Source: Streptomyces tsukubensis
GTDB lineage: Bacteria > Actinomycetota > Actinomycetes > Streptomycetales > Streptomycetaceae
Assembly: GCF_003932715.1 (NCBI RefSeq)
Contig: NZ_CP020700.1
Span: forward strand, 2,130,501 to 2,194,500
Direction of reading: 5' to 3'
DNA: 64,000 nt
Part shown: in pieces, positions 8,558 to 16,693 of the stretch
Layout of the letters: each line of letters opens with the position of its first letter
Position numbering within the stretch: position 1 is the stretch's first letter
The notes under the pieces: generated by a model
Databases searched by the model: none
What the model was told of the DNA's origin: nothing
Seen by the model: only the letters and a program-made list of their open reading frames with translations
Position numbers and translations under genes: made by a program

Positions 8558-8742
8558 TGTGAAGCGTCTAAGTTCCGACCTAGCCCGCCGCATTCAGAAA
8601 TCGACCGTTAGCCGAACACCCGCCCCCGGGCAGCACCGAACACCCGAACCCCCCACCTCGGGCGTTCATTTTCCCGTTCATCAACTGCTGGCGTTCAGAT
8701 CGCTACCTGAAGGCGTTTGATGAACAGAGAGGGTGCCCCGGG

Positions 8743-9339
8743 GCGCTCATCGGACTGGTCCGCGTCAGCACCGACAAGCAGAAGACCCGGCGCCAACACG
8801 ACGCCCTCGGTCCGATCTGCCTCAAGGTCTTCGAGGAAAGGATCAGCGGCAAGCTCGCCGTCGACGACCGGCCCGGCCTGACCGCCGCCCTTGACTACCT
8901 CCGCGACGGCGACATACTCACCGTCCAAGAAGTCGACCGCCTCGGCCGCAACCTCCTCAAAGGGCTGATCGTCCTCAACGACCTCTTCCAGCGCGGCATC
9001 GCCGTCAAGGTGCTGGACGGCATCGCCGCCGGCGAGCACACCGAAGGCTCGCTGATCCTGGACCTCGCGCTCGCGCTCGCCGAGGACCGGCGCCGCGACA
9101 TCGTGAAGAGGACGAAGAACGGCCTGGAATCCGCCCGCGCCCGCGGCCGTGTCGGAGGCCGACACCCCGTCGTGGACGACGACAAACGGCGCGTGATCCT
9201 CGCCCGTCGAGCCGAAGGCCAGTCGATCCGGGAGATCGTCGCCGCCGTCAAGGTGTCCGTCGGTGTCGTGCACAAGGCCCTCAACCCAGCAGCGGCACCC
9301 GTCGGTAGCCGACCCCCGATGGGCGGATCGCTACATTGA
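8743..9339 (+). pseudogene. Serine resolvase/invertase of the transposon, no normal start codon
   Basis: About 198 residues reading ALIGLVRVSTDKQKTRRQHD onward. The RVS serine nucleophile, the TVQEVDRLGRNLLK motif and the RRRDIVKRTKNGLESARARG helix of the resolvase E-helix region are present. A C-terminal HTH (SIREIVAAVKVSVGVVHKAL) completes a Tn3-type TnpR. No ATG, GTG or TTG precedes the conserved start in frame; only a CTG at 8707 does. An ATG at 8720 is in a different frame. Either a 5' frameshift inactivated it or it uses CTG. The first in-frame ATG (9010) would remove the catalytic serine. In the element it would have resolved cointegrates. Confidence 0.7.
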
Positions 9340-9500
9340 ACCGTGGGTCAGATAGAGGACGCCGGGGCCGTTCAGAGACGACCCGGCGGGCACGATTCGT
9401 TGAGAAAGGGAAAGCCGACACTCGCGTACGTGCCCGGTGTTCCGGAGTGTCGAGGCCGAATTCGGGGTTCCCGTCGGCCCGAAGCCCGCCGACGGAGCTG

Positions 9501-10406
9501 TCAGCGGATGGGCGTGGCGAGCTCGTGGACGATATCGAGGTAGGTCGAGGCGACCGGGTTCAGGCCGGTGCGGGGCCACAGGAAGCCGTAGTTGATCGGT
9601 GGGGCGTCGTGCAGCGGGACGAAGGCCAGGCCCGGGCGGGAGTGAAAGCCCTGGGCGCGCATCGCCACCGTGCTGACGCCGACGCCCATGCTGACATGGA
9701 CCAGGACCTCGGGCCAGAAGCGGGTGGCCGGCCCCTGCGGGATCGGCCGGCCGGACGGGGTTCTTCGGGGGAAGTAGTAGTCCATCCAGTATTCGGGGAT
9801 GTGTTCCGAGGCGATCGTGACCAGCGTCGTGTCGGCGAGGTCTTCCATCGAGACGGAGTCCTTGCCTGCGAAGGGGTGGCCTGCGGGCACCAGCAGTCCG
9901 CGCGGCTCGGTGAACATCAGCGCACCCTGCACGATGTCGGGCTCGTCGATGGGGAACTCCGTGAGCTGCAGGTCCACTTCGCCGGCCCGCATGCGGCCGA
10001 GCGGGTCGAGGAGCTGGATCTCCTGGATCTCCACCACGCTGTCCGGATGGCGCACGCGGAACAGGTCGGCGGCCTTGACGAGCAGGTTGCCGCACCACGC
10101 CCCGGAGAAGCCGACGCGTACCACACCCTTGATGCGCACGCCGCGGGTCGTGGTGACCGCCTGTGCGAGCCCGGCGGCGATCTGGTCGTACGCGGGGCGC
10201 AGGTCGTCGCACAGCTGCTCACCAAGCGCGGTCAGCGTCACCTTGCGGCTGTTGCGTTCGAACAGAAGCCCGCCGACGCGGCGTTCGAGCTTGCGGATGG
10301 TCTGGCTGATCCGGCCGGTCGTGACGTGCAGGCGTTCCGCGGTGCGCCCGAAGTGCAGCTCCTCGGCAAGTGTGAGAAACGCTTCGAGCTCCAGCCGTTC
10401 CAGCAT
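9501..10406 (-). CDS. LysR-type transcriptional regulator, transposon cargo
   Basis: A 301-residue LysR protein. Residues 1-60 are the winged HTH (LERLELEAFLTLAEELHFGR, then HVTTGRISQTIRKLERRVGG), and residues 90-290 form the periplasmic-binding-like effector domain (VVRVGFSGAWCGNLLVKAAD). The ATG at 10406 is preferred over the GTG at 10412 because AAGGGG lies at normal spacing before the ATG. It is divergent from the RibD-type reductase gene at 10562, the usual LysR arrangement, so that gene is its probable target. Ligand unknown. Both genes ride on the Tn3-family element. Confidence 0.85.
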   Translation of the reverse strand: MLERLELEAFLTLAEELHFGRTAERLHVTTGRISQTIRKLERRVGGLLFERNSRKVTLTALGEQLCDDLRPAYDQIAAGLAQAVTTTRGVRIKGVVRVGFSGAWCGNLLVKAADLFRVRHPDSVVEIQEIQLLDPLGRMRAGEVDLQLTEFPIDEPDIVQGALMFTEPRGLLVPAGHPFAGKDSVSMEDLADTTLVTIASEHIPEYWMDYYFPRRTPSGRPIPQGPATRFWPEVLVHVSMGVGVSTVAMRAQGFHSRPGLAFVPLHDAPPINYGFLWPRTGLNPVASTYLDIVHELATPIR

Positions 10407-10561
10407 GCCCACCCCTTGAACGTTTAATCGTGCTCAACCTAGCGTGGCTCGGTCGTGTCTTGTTGCGCCGCGCGCTGATCTTGCACGCTGAAGGGGTCGC
10501 GTCCGAAGGGCCCCGGGGCCTCGGAGCGGACTCCCCCATCCTGCGAAACGGAGACTTCCAC

Positions 10562-11107
10562 ATGAGCAAGGTCGTTGCGGTCATGTACATCACGATGGAC
10601 GGCGTGGTCGAGGACCCCGCCTGGACCGGCCCGTTCTGGAACGACGAGCACGCCAAGTACCAAAACGGCCAACTGCGCGCGAGCCGCGCCCTGCTGCTGG
10701 GGCGTGCGACGTACGAGATCTTCGCGAAGACGTGGCCCCCGCGCGACGAGTCGGACGAGTTCACCGCGCGGATGAACCACCTCCCCAAGTACGTCGCCAC
10801 CACCACGCTGCAGACGGCGACCTGGAACGCGGCGATCCTCGACGGCGACGTCGTCGAACAGGTCGCCAAGCTCAAGGCCGAGCCGGGCGGCGACCTCCTG
10901 GTCTACGGCAGCGCCACGCTCGTCAACACGCTGATCGAGCACGACATGGTCGACGAACTCAAGTTGTTCCTCTACCCGGTGACCGTCGGCACCGGCAAGC
11001 GCCTGTTCGTGGACGGCCTCGCCCCGAAGACCTGGACGCTCGCGGGCACCCAGTCCTTCAGCTCGGGCGCGATCGTCCTCGACTACCGCCCGGCCAAGGC
11101 GGCCTGA
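10562..11107 (+). CDS. Dihydrofolate reductase-family protein (RibD C-terminal domain type), transposon cargo
   Basis: A 181-residue protein of the YyaP/RibD-C family, a Rossmann-like NADPH-dependent reductase fold related to DHFR. Visible signatures are YITMDGVVEDP at the start, LLLGRATYEIFAKTWPP, YVATTTLQTATWN and GGDLLVYGSATLVNTLI, then VTVGTGKRLF. Members are usually small reductases of unknown substrate; some give drug tolerance. The ATG at 10562 is chosen because conserved residues begin immediately after it. It is divergent from the LysR gene. A strong hairpin follows at 11193. Confidence 0.8.
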   Translation: MSKVVAVMYITMDGVVEDPAWTGPFWNDEHAKYQNGQLRASRALLLGRATYEIFAKTWPPRDESDEFTARMNHLPKYVATTTLQTATWNAAILDGDVVEQVAKLKAEPGGDLLVYGSATLVNTLIEHDMVDELKLFLYPVTVGTGKRLFVDGLAPKTWTLAGTQSFSSGAIVLDYRPAKAA

Positions 11108-11192
11108 CCTGCTGCCCCGCGGCGGGCACGGCGACCACACGCCCGCAACCGCGGCAGCGTCGTCGTAGCCGCGCCACAGTCCCACGCACGCG

Positions 11193-11226
11193 CGGGCGTG
11201 CCGCCGACCGATCGGCGGCACGCCCG
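11193..11226 (+). terminator. Hairpin after the RibD-type reductase gene
   Basis: A 15-bp perfect stem (CGGGCGTGCCGCCGA and its complement) with a 4-base loop, 85 bp after the reductase stop codon. There is no T-run. Confidence 0.55.
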
Positions 11227-11350
11227 TCACGTTCCCGAGCCCAGCTCAACGCGCGTTGCCGCGTTCCTGGTACGGCCCCGCCGCCCGGCGTCGGACGTTC
11301 CGAACTGCGGCAGCACCGGCGCGCACGCCGCCGACGGTGCTCTTTCATAG

Positions 11351-11470
11351 GCCGACATCGCCGCCCAGCTCGTCATCACCAAGGGGAAGAAGAAGGGGGA
11401 ACACCCGTCGCCCGCGACCGTCATGCGGATGCTGCGCGAGCACGACGAGCGGCAAGCCGTGGACACCTGA
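11351..11470 (+). pseudogene. Remnant of a recombinase C-terminus (fragment 1)
   Basis: After a TAG, 39 codons read ADIAAQLVITKGKKKGEHPS and then TVMRMLREHDERQAVDT before TGA. This resembles the extreme C-terminal region of Streptomyces serine recombinases (the PDLIIPTGKRKGQNPS-like segment). No catalytic domain is attached, so it is debris from a recombinase different from the one at 8743. It lies near the right end of the Tn3-family element. Confidence 0.6.
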
Positions 11471-11517
11471 CCGCCGCGAGGGCCGGTCACGGAGCGCTGC
11501 ATGTCCGTCTGCCGTAG

Positions 11518-11646
11518 CTATACGAGGACACCCCCGTCACCTCGATCGCGAGGCTCCTCGGCGTCTCCCGCAACACCATCTACAACTACGTGCCCGAACT
11601 CAAGGGCGGTCGCCTCGCGCTCGCTGAGTCGACCAACACAGCGTAA
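11518..11646 (+). pseudogene. Remnant of a resolvase HTH tail (fragment 2)
   Basis: Forty-two codons read LYEDTPVTSIARLLGVSRNT, then IYNYVPELKGGRLALAES, ending in TAA. This is the HTH_7 tail of a Tn3-type resolvase. It is in a different frame from fragment 1 and has no start or catalytic part. It ends about 30 bp from the inner edge of the right inverted repeat. Confidence 0.65.
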
Positions 11647-11676
11647 CTACCCCGGCCCTCCAGGTCAGAGGACTGA

Positions 11677-11720
11677 TCACCGCCGTTTGCGGCTGGTGAC
11701 AGGGTTCCTACCGGCACCCC
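11677..11720 (-). repeat. Right terminal inverted repeat of the Tn3-family element
   Basis: Read on the minus strand it starts GGGGTGCCGGTA at 11720 and matches the left end at 35 of 38 positions. GGGG is the usual outer end of Tn3-family repeats. The next five bases outside are GAGCC. Confidence 0.85.
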
Positions 11721-11725
11721 GAGCC
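11721..11725. repeat. Target-site duplication GAGCC, right copy
   Basis: A direct repeat of the 5 bp at 5532-5536, immediately outside the right inverted repeat. Confidence 0.85.
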
Positions 11726-11756
11726 GCCTTCCACGTCCCGCCTTCCACGTCCCTGA

Positions 11757-11794
11757 GGGGCCGGGCCCGCCTCATCCGAGGCGGGCCCGGCCCC
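11757..11794. terminator. Strong hairpin terminator, 17-bp stem
   Basis: A perfect 17-bp stem (GGGGCCGGGCCCGCCTC and its complement) with a 4-base ATCC loop, followed by TTT on the plus strand. It lies just past the stop of the minus-strand erythromycin-esterase-like gene and, before the transposon inserted, would also have ended transcription of the WYL-regulator gene. Confidence 0.8.
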
Positions 11795-11802
11795 TTTCTC
11801 CG

Positions 11803-13185
11803 TCATGGCCTGCGGGGTTCGGCATCCCGGACGGTGTGGAGGTGGATCAGGACATCGAAGGCGCGGCCGAGCGCCAGATCGTAGAGGGGGTAGCCGTCGT
11901 AGAACTGGGTGCCGATGCTGCGGGTCGGGCGGGCCATGTTCAGCCAGTCGCGGGCGGCGGGCGCCGCCGTGCGCAGATCGGCGTAGAAGTCGCGGTGGCG
12001 GACCCGGTCGAGAGTGTGCTCGTTGGTGCCGGGGGCGGCGGCGCCGACGGTGAACTTCTTCCAGTCGCCGCCGATGGCGGTGGACTTGGAGAGGAAGGAG
12101 CCCCGGTCGAAGGTCATGCCGATGGGGAGGTAGTCCCGGCCCAGCGCGTCGCGGAGGAAGGATCCCTGGGTCTTCGGGTACATCCCGGCCGTTGCGGCGA
12201 TCAGGCCGAGGTGGTCGTTGTGGGCGGAGACCAGCATCTTGTGCCCGGTGCGCCGCTGCCACCACAGGATGTTCCGGGCCATGACCTCGTCGCGGAAGCG
12301 CTGGAAGACGGGCAGGCCGGCGAGGTCGTCGACGTCGGCGGTCAGGAAGTAGGTGGTGTCCGCGATGGAGCGGGCGTTCTGCACGGCCCAGTCGTGGGCG
12401 TCCCGGTCGCGACCGGCGGCCGCCCTGATCAGGTCGAGCGCCTGCCGGGCCCGGTCCGCGAAGCGCTTGCGTTCGGCGAGCGGCTTGTTCAGATAGTCGA
12501 AGACGTCGTCGACGGGGCGCAGTCCCGTGTAGAGCTCGTCGATACGGGGTGCCAGCGCGGGGCGGTGCCGGTGGGCCCAGCCGGTGATCCGGCCGAAGAA
12601 TTCGTCGGTCATGGAAGGACCGGCGAGGTCGTTGCCGACGAAGTGAACGGTACGGGTGGGGTTGCGGCGGTTGTGGTCGCGCATCCACTCGATGAGGTGC
12701 ACGAACTCCTCACGGTCCCACGGGGATTTGGCGAGGGTCTCGGCGGCGATCTGCCGGGCGTTCCCCTTGCCGGTCTGGAGGTAGTCGTTGATCTGCAGTC
12801 CGGCGGCCCAGCTGAACTCCAGGGAGAAGGCGCGGAACCCCTTCTCCTGGACGAGGTGGCGGAAGAGCCGCTCCTTCATGGTGAAGAACTCGTGGGAGCC
12901 GTGGGTGGCCTCGCCCAGGCCCACGACCTTCGCGCCGCCGATCATCGCGCCCAGAGGGCGCAGGTCGGCAGTGCTCCCGCCGGGTTCGGTGGAGCGCAGG
13001 GGGTGGGCGATCCGGTCCAGTGCGCGGAGGGCGGGGTCCTGGGCCCGGGTGTCGGTCGCCGCCGGGGTCTGCGGGGTGGCCGGGGCCGCCTGCGCCACCG
13101 CGGGGGTGAGGGTCATTCCCATCGCGAGAGCGGCCGTGACGAGCATGGCCCTGCGGCCGATGCACGGATGGTGATGACTGGTCAT
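11803..13185 (-). CDS. Erythromycin esterase-like protein, exported
   Basis: A 460-residue member of the erythromycin-esterase (EreA/EreB-like) superfamily. Residues 1-35 carry a signal sequence (RRAMLVTAALAMGMTLTPAV, then AQAAPA). The family core is visible as VVGLGEATHGSHEFFTMKER (catalytic-site His and Glu), FRAFSLEFSWAAGLQINDYL, the WDREEFVHLIEWMRDHN stretch and KMLVSAHNDHLGLIA. True EreA/B enzymes hydrolyse macrolide lactones, but most Streptomyces relatives have no known substrate, so resistance should not be assumed. The ATG at 13185 follows AAGGAG. The same frame is open much further upstream, but that part is antisense to the next gene. Confidence 0.85.
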   Translation of the reverse strand: MTSHHHPCIGRRAMLVTAALAMGMTLTPAVAQAAPATPQTPAATDTRAQDPALRALDRIAHPLRSTEPGGSTADLRPLGAMIGGAKVVGLGEATHGSHEFFTMKERLFRHLVQEKGFRAFSLEFSWAAGLQINDYLQTGKGNARQIAAETLAKSPWDREEFVHLIEWMRDHNRRNPTRTVHFVGNDLAGPSMTDEFFGRITGWAHRHRPALAPRIDELYTGLRPVDDVFDYLNKPLAERKRFADRARQALDLIRAAAGRDRDAHDWAVQNARSIADTTYFLTADVDDLAGLPVFQRFRDEVMARNILWWQRRTGHKMLVSAHNDHLGLIAATAGMYPKTQGSFLRDALGRDYLPIGMTFDRGSFLSKSTAIGGDWKKFTVGAAAPGTNEHTLDRVRHRDFYADLRTAAPAARDWLNMARPTRSIGTQFYDGYPLYDLALGRAFDVLIHLHTVRDAEPRRP

Positions 13186-13446
13186 GCTGGTGGGCTCCTT
13201 CGGTTCACCGCCGGCTCCGTGGCGGCCTGAGGAGATCCTCGCCCGCGCTTCCCCGGGGGCGCAGTGACCGCAGCTCCCCTGTTCCCGGGGGAGCCTGCTA
13301 CACCGGGACGACGTCACCGCCGGAACTGATCCGGCGGGTGAATTCGTCCCGGTGGGTGGAGGCGGTGCGGTACCCGGCGGCCGCGATCCGGTCGGTCGCG
13401 CCCGGCCCCGTGCCGGGTTCATCAGGGGGAAGGCGGTCGCTCCACC

Positions 13447-14277
13447 ATGGACGGCACGTTTCTGTTCGGTCTGGGTACCGGCCTCTCGGCCGGTGTGGTC
13501 ATCGCCCCACTGCTCGCCGTGGCCGCCAGAACGGGCCGCTTCGCCCTGCTCCGCCCGGTTCTGGTGGCCGTCGGTGCCACCTTCGCCTTCTTCCTCGTCC
13601 TCGACGCCGTCCTGGAGTCCGGCTCCCGGGAGCCGACCGTCCGGACGCTGGGAATCCTCACCGGGGTGTTGTCGCTGCTCGCGGCCGGGCTGATCACCTG
13701 GGCGGTCTTCGAGATCCACCGCGGTGCGCGGCGCCGGGCGTACGGACCGGCCGTACGGCCGCTGTACGCGGGTCTCGTGGTGGCCGCCGCCGCCCTCTCG
13801 GTGGGACTGGGCGGTCTGGGCCAGGCCCGGTTCATCCGGGCTGCGGTACGGGCCGCCACCGGCGAGGAGGCCAGCCTCCTGCCGCTGATGGGGGTGGTGC
13901 TGGGCCTCTCGACCGGGGTCGTGGTGGCGCTGGCGCTCTTCCACGGCCTGCTGCGGATCCGCCCGGACCGGTGGTTCTTCACCGGGACCGCCGTCCTGCT
14001 GACCGTCGTCGGGGCAGGGGTGTTCGCCCAGGGAGTCAACAACCTCCAGTTCGCCCATGTGTTCGGCGGTGACCTGACTCCGGTGTACAACGTCTACTCC
14101 GAGGTGCCGTTGGACACCTGGTACGGAACGGCGCTCACCTCCACCGTGGGGTTCAGTCCCTTCCCGACCGCCCTCCAGGTCACCGTCTGGTTCCTGTATC
14201 CGGTCCCCGTGCTCCTGCTCCTCCTCGCCCCGATAAGGTTCGGTCGTTCAGTCGGGGGCGCGGGGGCCGAGGAGTAG
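13447..14277 (+). CDS. FTR1/EfeU-like integral membrane protein lacking the iron motifs
   Basis: A 276-residue protein with about seven hydrophobic segments. The C-terminal third (TGTAVLLTVVGAGVFAQGVN, then PTALQVTVWFLYPVPVLLLL) closely follows the last two helices of FTR1/EfeU iron permeases. The two REXXE motifs that bind iron in true FTR1 proteins are not present; the equivalent places read FEIHRGARRRA and FHGLLRIRP. So it keeps the fold but probably does not carry iron in the same way. A lipoprotein gene follows ten bases later and is likely co-translated. Confidence 0.65.
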   Translation: MDGTFLFGLGTGLSAGVVIAPLLAVAARTGRFALLRPVLVAVGATFAFFLVLDAVLESGSREPTVRTLGILTGVLSLLAAGLITWAVFEIHRGARRRAYGPAVRPLYAGLVVAAAALSVGLGGLGQARFIRAAVRAATGEEASLLPLMGVVLGLSTGVVVALALFHGLLRIRPDRWFFTGTAVLLTVVGAGVFAQGVNNLQFAHVFGGDLTPVYNVYSEVPLDTWYGTALTSTVGFSPFPTALQVTVWFLYPVPVLLLLLAPIRFGRSVGGAGAEE

Positions 14278-14287
14278 ACGACGACCG

Positions 14288-15316
14288 ATGGAGAAGCCGA
14301 TTCGGGTGGGAGCGCAGCGGCGCCGGGGCCGCGGGACGGCGGTGACGGGGCTTGTGGCGGCGGTGGCCGTGCTGGCTCTGACGGCGAGCGGATGCGTGAC
14401 GGTGCACGGGGAGCGGGCGGTCGTCCCGTCGGCGACGAAGGCCGAGGCGGCCCGGGCGCTGAAGGAGTTCGTCACCGCGTTCAACGCGGCGGACAAGGCG
14501 TACGATCCGGCGCTCGACGCCGGGCGGGTCACGGGCGCGTTGGGGGCGGTCAACCAGGCCGGGATGAAGTCCCGCAGCGTGACGTACCCCGGCGGCAATC
14601 CGCGGCATGTGCCACTGGAGCTGACGGACGTCACGTACTCCATACCGAAGAAGGCGGGCTGGCCGCGGTACTTCCTCGCGGACGCGGACCCCAACCGCGA
14701 CCGGGACGGCGGTCCCCGTGACGAGCGCTGGCTGCTGGTGTTCCTGCGCGGCGGGCCGACGGACGTCTGGAAGGCCGGCTACCTCAACGCGGTGCCCGCG
14801 GCGAAGGCTCCGAAGCTGAAGCGCGACGGCGACGGGCATGTGTCGATGCTCCCCGCCTCGACGGAGAAGCTGGCGCAGCGGCCGGACGGGCTGCCCAAGA
14901 GCTACTCGTCCTATATGCAGTCGGGGACACCGCCGGTCTTCGGCGACGGGCCGCACAGCTCGCAGTGGCGGGACAGCAGGCGGCGTACGTCGAACCTGCC
15001 GGGGATCTCCACGCAGTGGATCGACCAGCCGCTGGACACGGGCGATTTCGCACCGCTGGCGTTCGCCGCGCAGGACGGCGGGGCGCTGGTGTTCTTCACG
15101 ATCCGGACGTACGAGCGGCAGACCGCGGCGGGCGGGGTGAAGCTGCCCGTCCACCCCGATGTGAAGCCGCTGCTGACGGGCGAGGTGAAGACGTCGCTGA
15201 CGAAGGAGCGGGTGTCCGCCCAGGCGGTGCTGGTGCCCGCGGCGGGCGGCGGGGCGGCGGCGAAGACGGAGATTTTGAGCCGGCTGGCGGGCCTGACGAC
15301 GGCGAAGGGCGCGTAG
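14288..15316 (+). CDS. Lipoprotein of unknown function
   Basis: A 342-residue protein with a lipoprotein signal: basic start (RVGAQRRRGRG), hydrophobic stretch (GLVAAVAVLALTASGC) and a lipobox ASGC in which the Cys would be lipidated. The exported part has no recognised domain; segments such as WPRYFLADADPNRDRDGGPR and RWLLVFLRGGPTDVWKAGYL suggest an alpha/beta fold similar to NTF2-like lipoproteins of actinobacteria. It directly follows the FTR1-like gene, so the two may work together at the membrane. Confidence 0.75.
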   Translation: MEKPIRVGAQRRRGRGTAVTGLVAAVAVLALTASGCVTVHGERAVVPSATKAEAARALKEFVTAFNAADKAYDPALDAGRVTGALGAVNQAGMKSRSVTYPGGNPRHVPLELTDVTYSIPKKAGWPRYFLADADPNRDRDGGPRDERWLLVFLRGGPTDVWKAGYLNAVPAAKAPKLKRDGDGHVSMLPASTEKLAQRPDGLPKSYSSYMQSGTPPVFGDGPHSSQWRDSRRRTSNLPGISTQWIDQPLDTGDFAPLAFAAQDGGALVFFTIRTYERQTAAGGVKLPVHPDVKPLLTGEVKTSLTKERVSAQAVLVPAAGGGAAAKTEILSRLAGLTTAKGA

Positions 15317-15564
15317 GCAGCCGGGGGCTGCGGTCCGGGGGGGCGGGTGCGTGCGGGGCGGTGGGGCCCGTTTCCGGCAGCGGGCCGTGGCCGCAGCGAG
15401 CCGGGTCCGGCCTGCTGCGGCGTCGGTACGGGCAGGGCTCCCGGTGCTCCGGCCGAGCGCGGGGGGGCGTCCGCCCCGGTCCGCCGCCGGCCTCGGGTCG
15501 TGGCCGCCGCGAACCCCGTTCCGCCCGCCGCGGCGAAGGTACGGGGTGAGGCGGCGGCGTCCCG

Positions 15565-16311
15565 TCAGTGGTGGAGCGGCCACGCTTCCTCGTGGTCGAC
15601 CGCGTACCGCGCGCACGCGTCCGTGAGGGCGCCCAGCAGGGTCAGCGGTTCGGGGAGGGCGTGCTCCGGGCCCCGTACCCAGGTCACCGCGTGGTCACCC
15701 GGCAGCCGGGACGGCGGCACCAGCACATAGCTGCCGCGGCAGTGCCAGCGCAGCCCCGGATGCTCGTCCATCGTCTCGGGGTGGCAGTCCAGCTCGCAGG
15801 GCCACCACTCGTCCTCGTCCTCCGGGGTCCCGCGGGTCTGGGTGAAGAAGAGCGCGCGGGCTTCCTCGCCCTCGCCGCTCGCCTCGGCGACCGGGCCCAC
15901 CTCGACACCCTGCTCCAGCAGTCTGGCGAGGGCGTTGCGGCCCGCTTCGAGGGGGACGTCGAGGACGTCGTGGACCATGCCGGTCGCGGTGATGAAGTTC
16001 GCCTCGGGGTCGCCCTGCGCCCAGCGGGAGATCTGCGCCGGGTCGGTCGTGGACTGCGTCTGCCAGGCGAACGAGACGGGGTGCCGGCCCGGTGTCGGAC
16101 AGCCGATGCGCTCGCACGAGCAGCGGTACGCGACGGGATACGCGGCGGGCGCGAGTGGCAGTCCCGCGGCGGCGACGGCAAGCAGCAGATCCTCACGGCC
16201 CGAATCGTCCGGCTCACTGTCCCGTGAGCGCCTGCGCAGCCAGCCGGCCAGCCTGCTCTCCCGGGGGAGCCCGCTCCCCGCGCCGCGGTAACGGCCTTTA
16301 CCGTCGCCCAT
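15565..16311 (-). CDS. Bifunctional DNA primase/polymerase (prim-pol)-like protein
   Basis: A 248-residue protein related to the N-terminal prim-pol domain of actinobacterial replication proteins. Visible features are DLLLAVAAAGLPLAPAAYPV, a zinc-finger-like CSCERIGCPTPGRHPVSFAW, then ISRWAQGDPEANFITATGMV and DVLDVPLEAGRNALARLLEQ. In typical prim-pol domains a catalytic DxD lies near the last segment; here it reads DVLDVP, so activity is uncertain. Stand-alone copies are common in Streptomyces chromosomes, and their role is unknown. Confidence 0.75.
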   Translation of the reverse strand: MGDGKGRYRGAGSGLPRESRLAGWLRRRSRDSEPDDSGREDLLLAVAAAGLPLAPAAYPVAYRCSCERIGCPTPGRHPVSFAWQTQSTTDPAQISRWAQGDPEANFITATGMVHDVLDVPLEAGRNALARLLEQGVEVGPVAEASGEGEEARALFFTQTRGTPEDEDEWWPCELDCHPETMDEHPGLRWHCRGSYVLVPPSRLPGDHAVTWVRGPEHALPEPLTLLGALTDACARYAVDHEEAWPLHH

Positions 16312-16693
16312 CTATCCCCTCACAGATCACAGCTCGCCCCTCGCGGTCTCTGCCATGGTCCCACCATCCTGCGCCGCGGGTGTCCACTGTCCCCAACCAC
16401 GTGCCCCGTCCGGGCATTCCGGAGCGCACGGGGAAGGAGTACGGGATACTGCCCTGCGCCGGGCGCCGACGGGGCGCGAGCGGGCGGAAACGGTGCGGAA
16501 AAGGCATGGCACGGGCGGTACGCGGGCCGGTACGGCCTGCGACGGAGACCTTCCGGGCCGGGCGGGGACCGCGGCCGCGGGGGCCGCGGGAAGTGGCAGG
16601 GATCACCAGCCGGCCGTCGCGCCGGGACGCCCCCGGCCCGCGGATGCCCATGGCGGTCGGCGGTCGGCGGTCGTCCGTGGGGCGGGCCGGGGA
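16312..16693. other. Intergenic region without a recognisable gene
   Basis: These 382 bases lie between the prim-pol-like start and the end of the TetR gene. Open frames here are not conserved-looking. Only a short GGCGGTC triplet repeat near 16655 and several GC-rich inverted repeats stand out. The prim-pol promoter must lie at the left edge. Confidence 0.4.

Larger units (their letters stand above)
5537..11720. mobile_element. Tn3-family transposon, 6.18 kb, decayed and now non-autonomous
   Basis: The boundaries are read directly from the sequence: 38-bp inverted ends (35/38 identical, outer bases GGAG/GGGG) and a 5-bp direct duplication GAGCC outside both. Inside are a Tn3-type transposase reduced to fragments, an MFS pump with its ArsR-type regulator, a serine resolvase lacking an ordinary start codon, a LysR regulator divergent from a RibD-type reductase, and two scraps of a recombinase C-terminus beside the right end. 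The element sits just after the WYL-regulator gene and before a terminator. No intact transposase remains, so movement would need one supplied in trans. Confidence 0.85.

Noticed and set aside
8698..9334. GATCGCTAC repeats around the resolvase as an insertion duplication
   Set aside because: A 9-bp match is weak and not at recognisable element ends; the Tn3-type duplication GAGCC at 5532 and 11721 is far stronger.
11803..14058. Single 751-residue protein combining the esterase-like and upstream frame
   Set aside because: The upstream 290 codons are antisense to the FTR1-like gene; the signal peptide start at 13185 fits the family.
16298..16651. 117-codon minus-strand frame in the prim-pol/TetR gap
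   Set aside because: No family similarity seen; composition is that of random GC-rich DNA, and it overlaps the prim-pol start.
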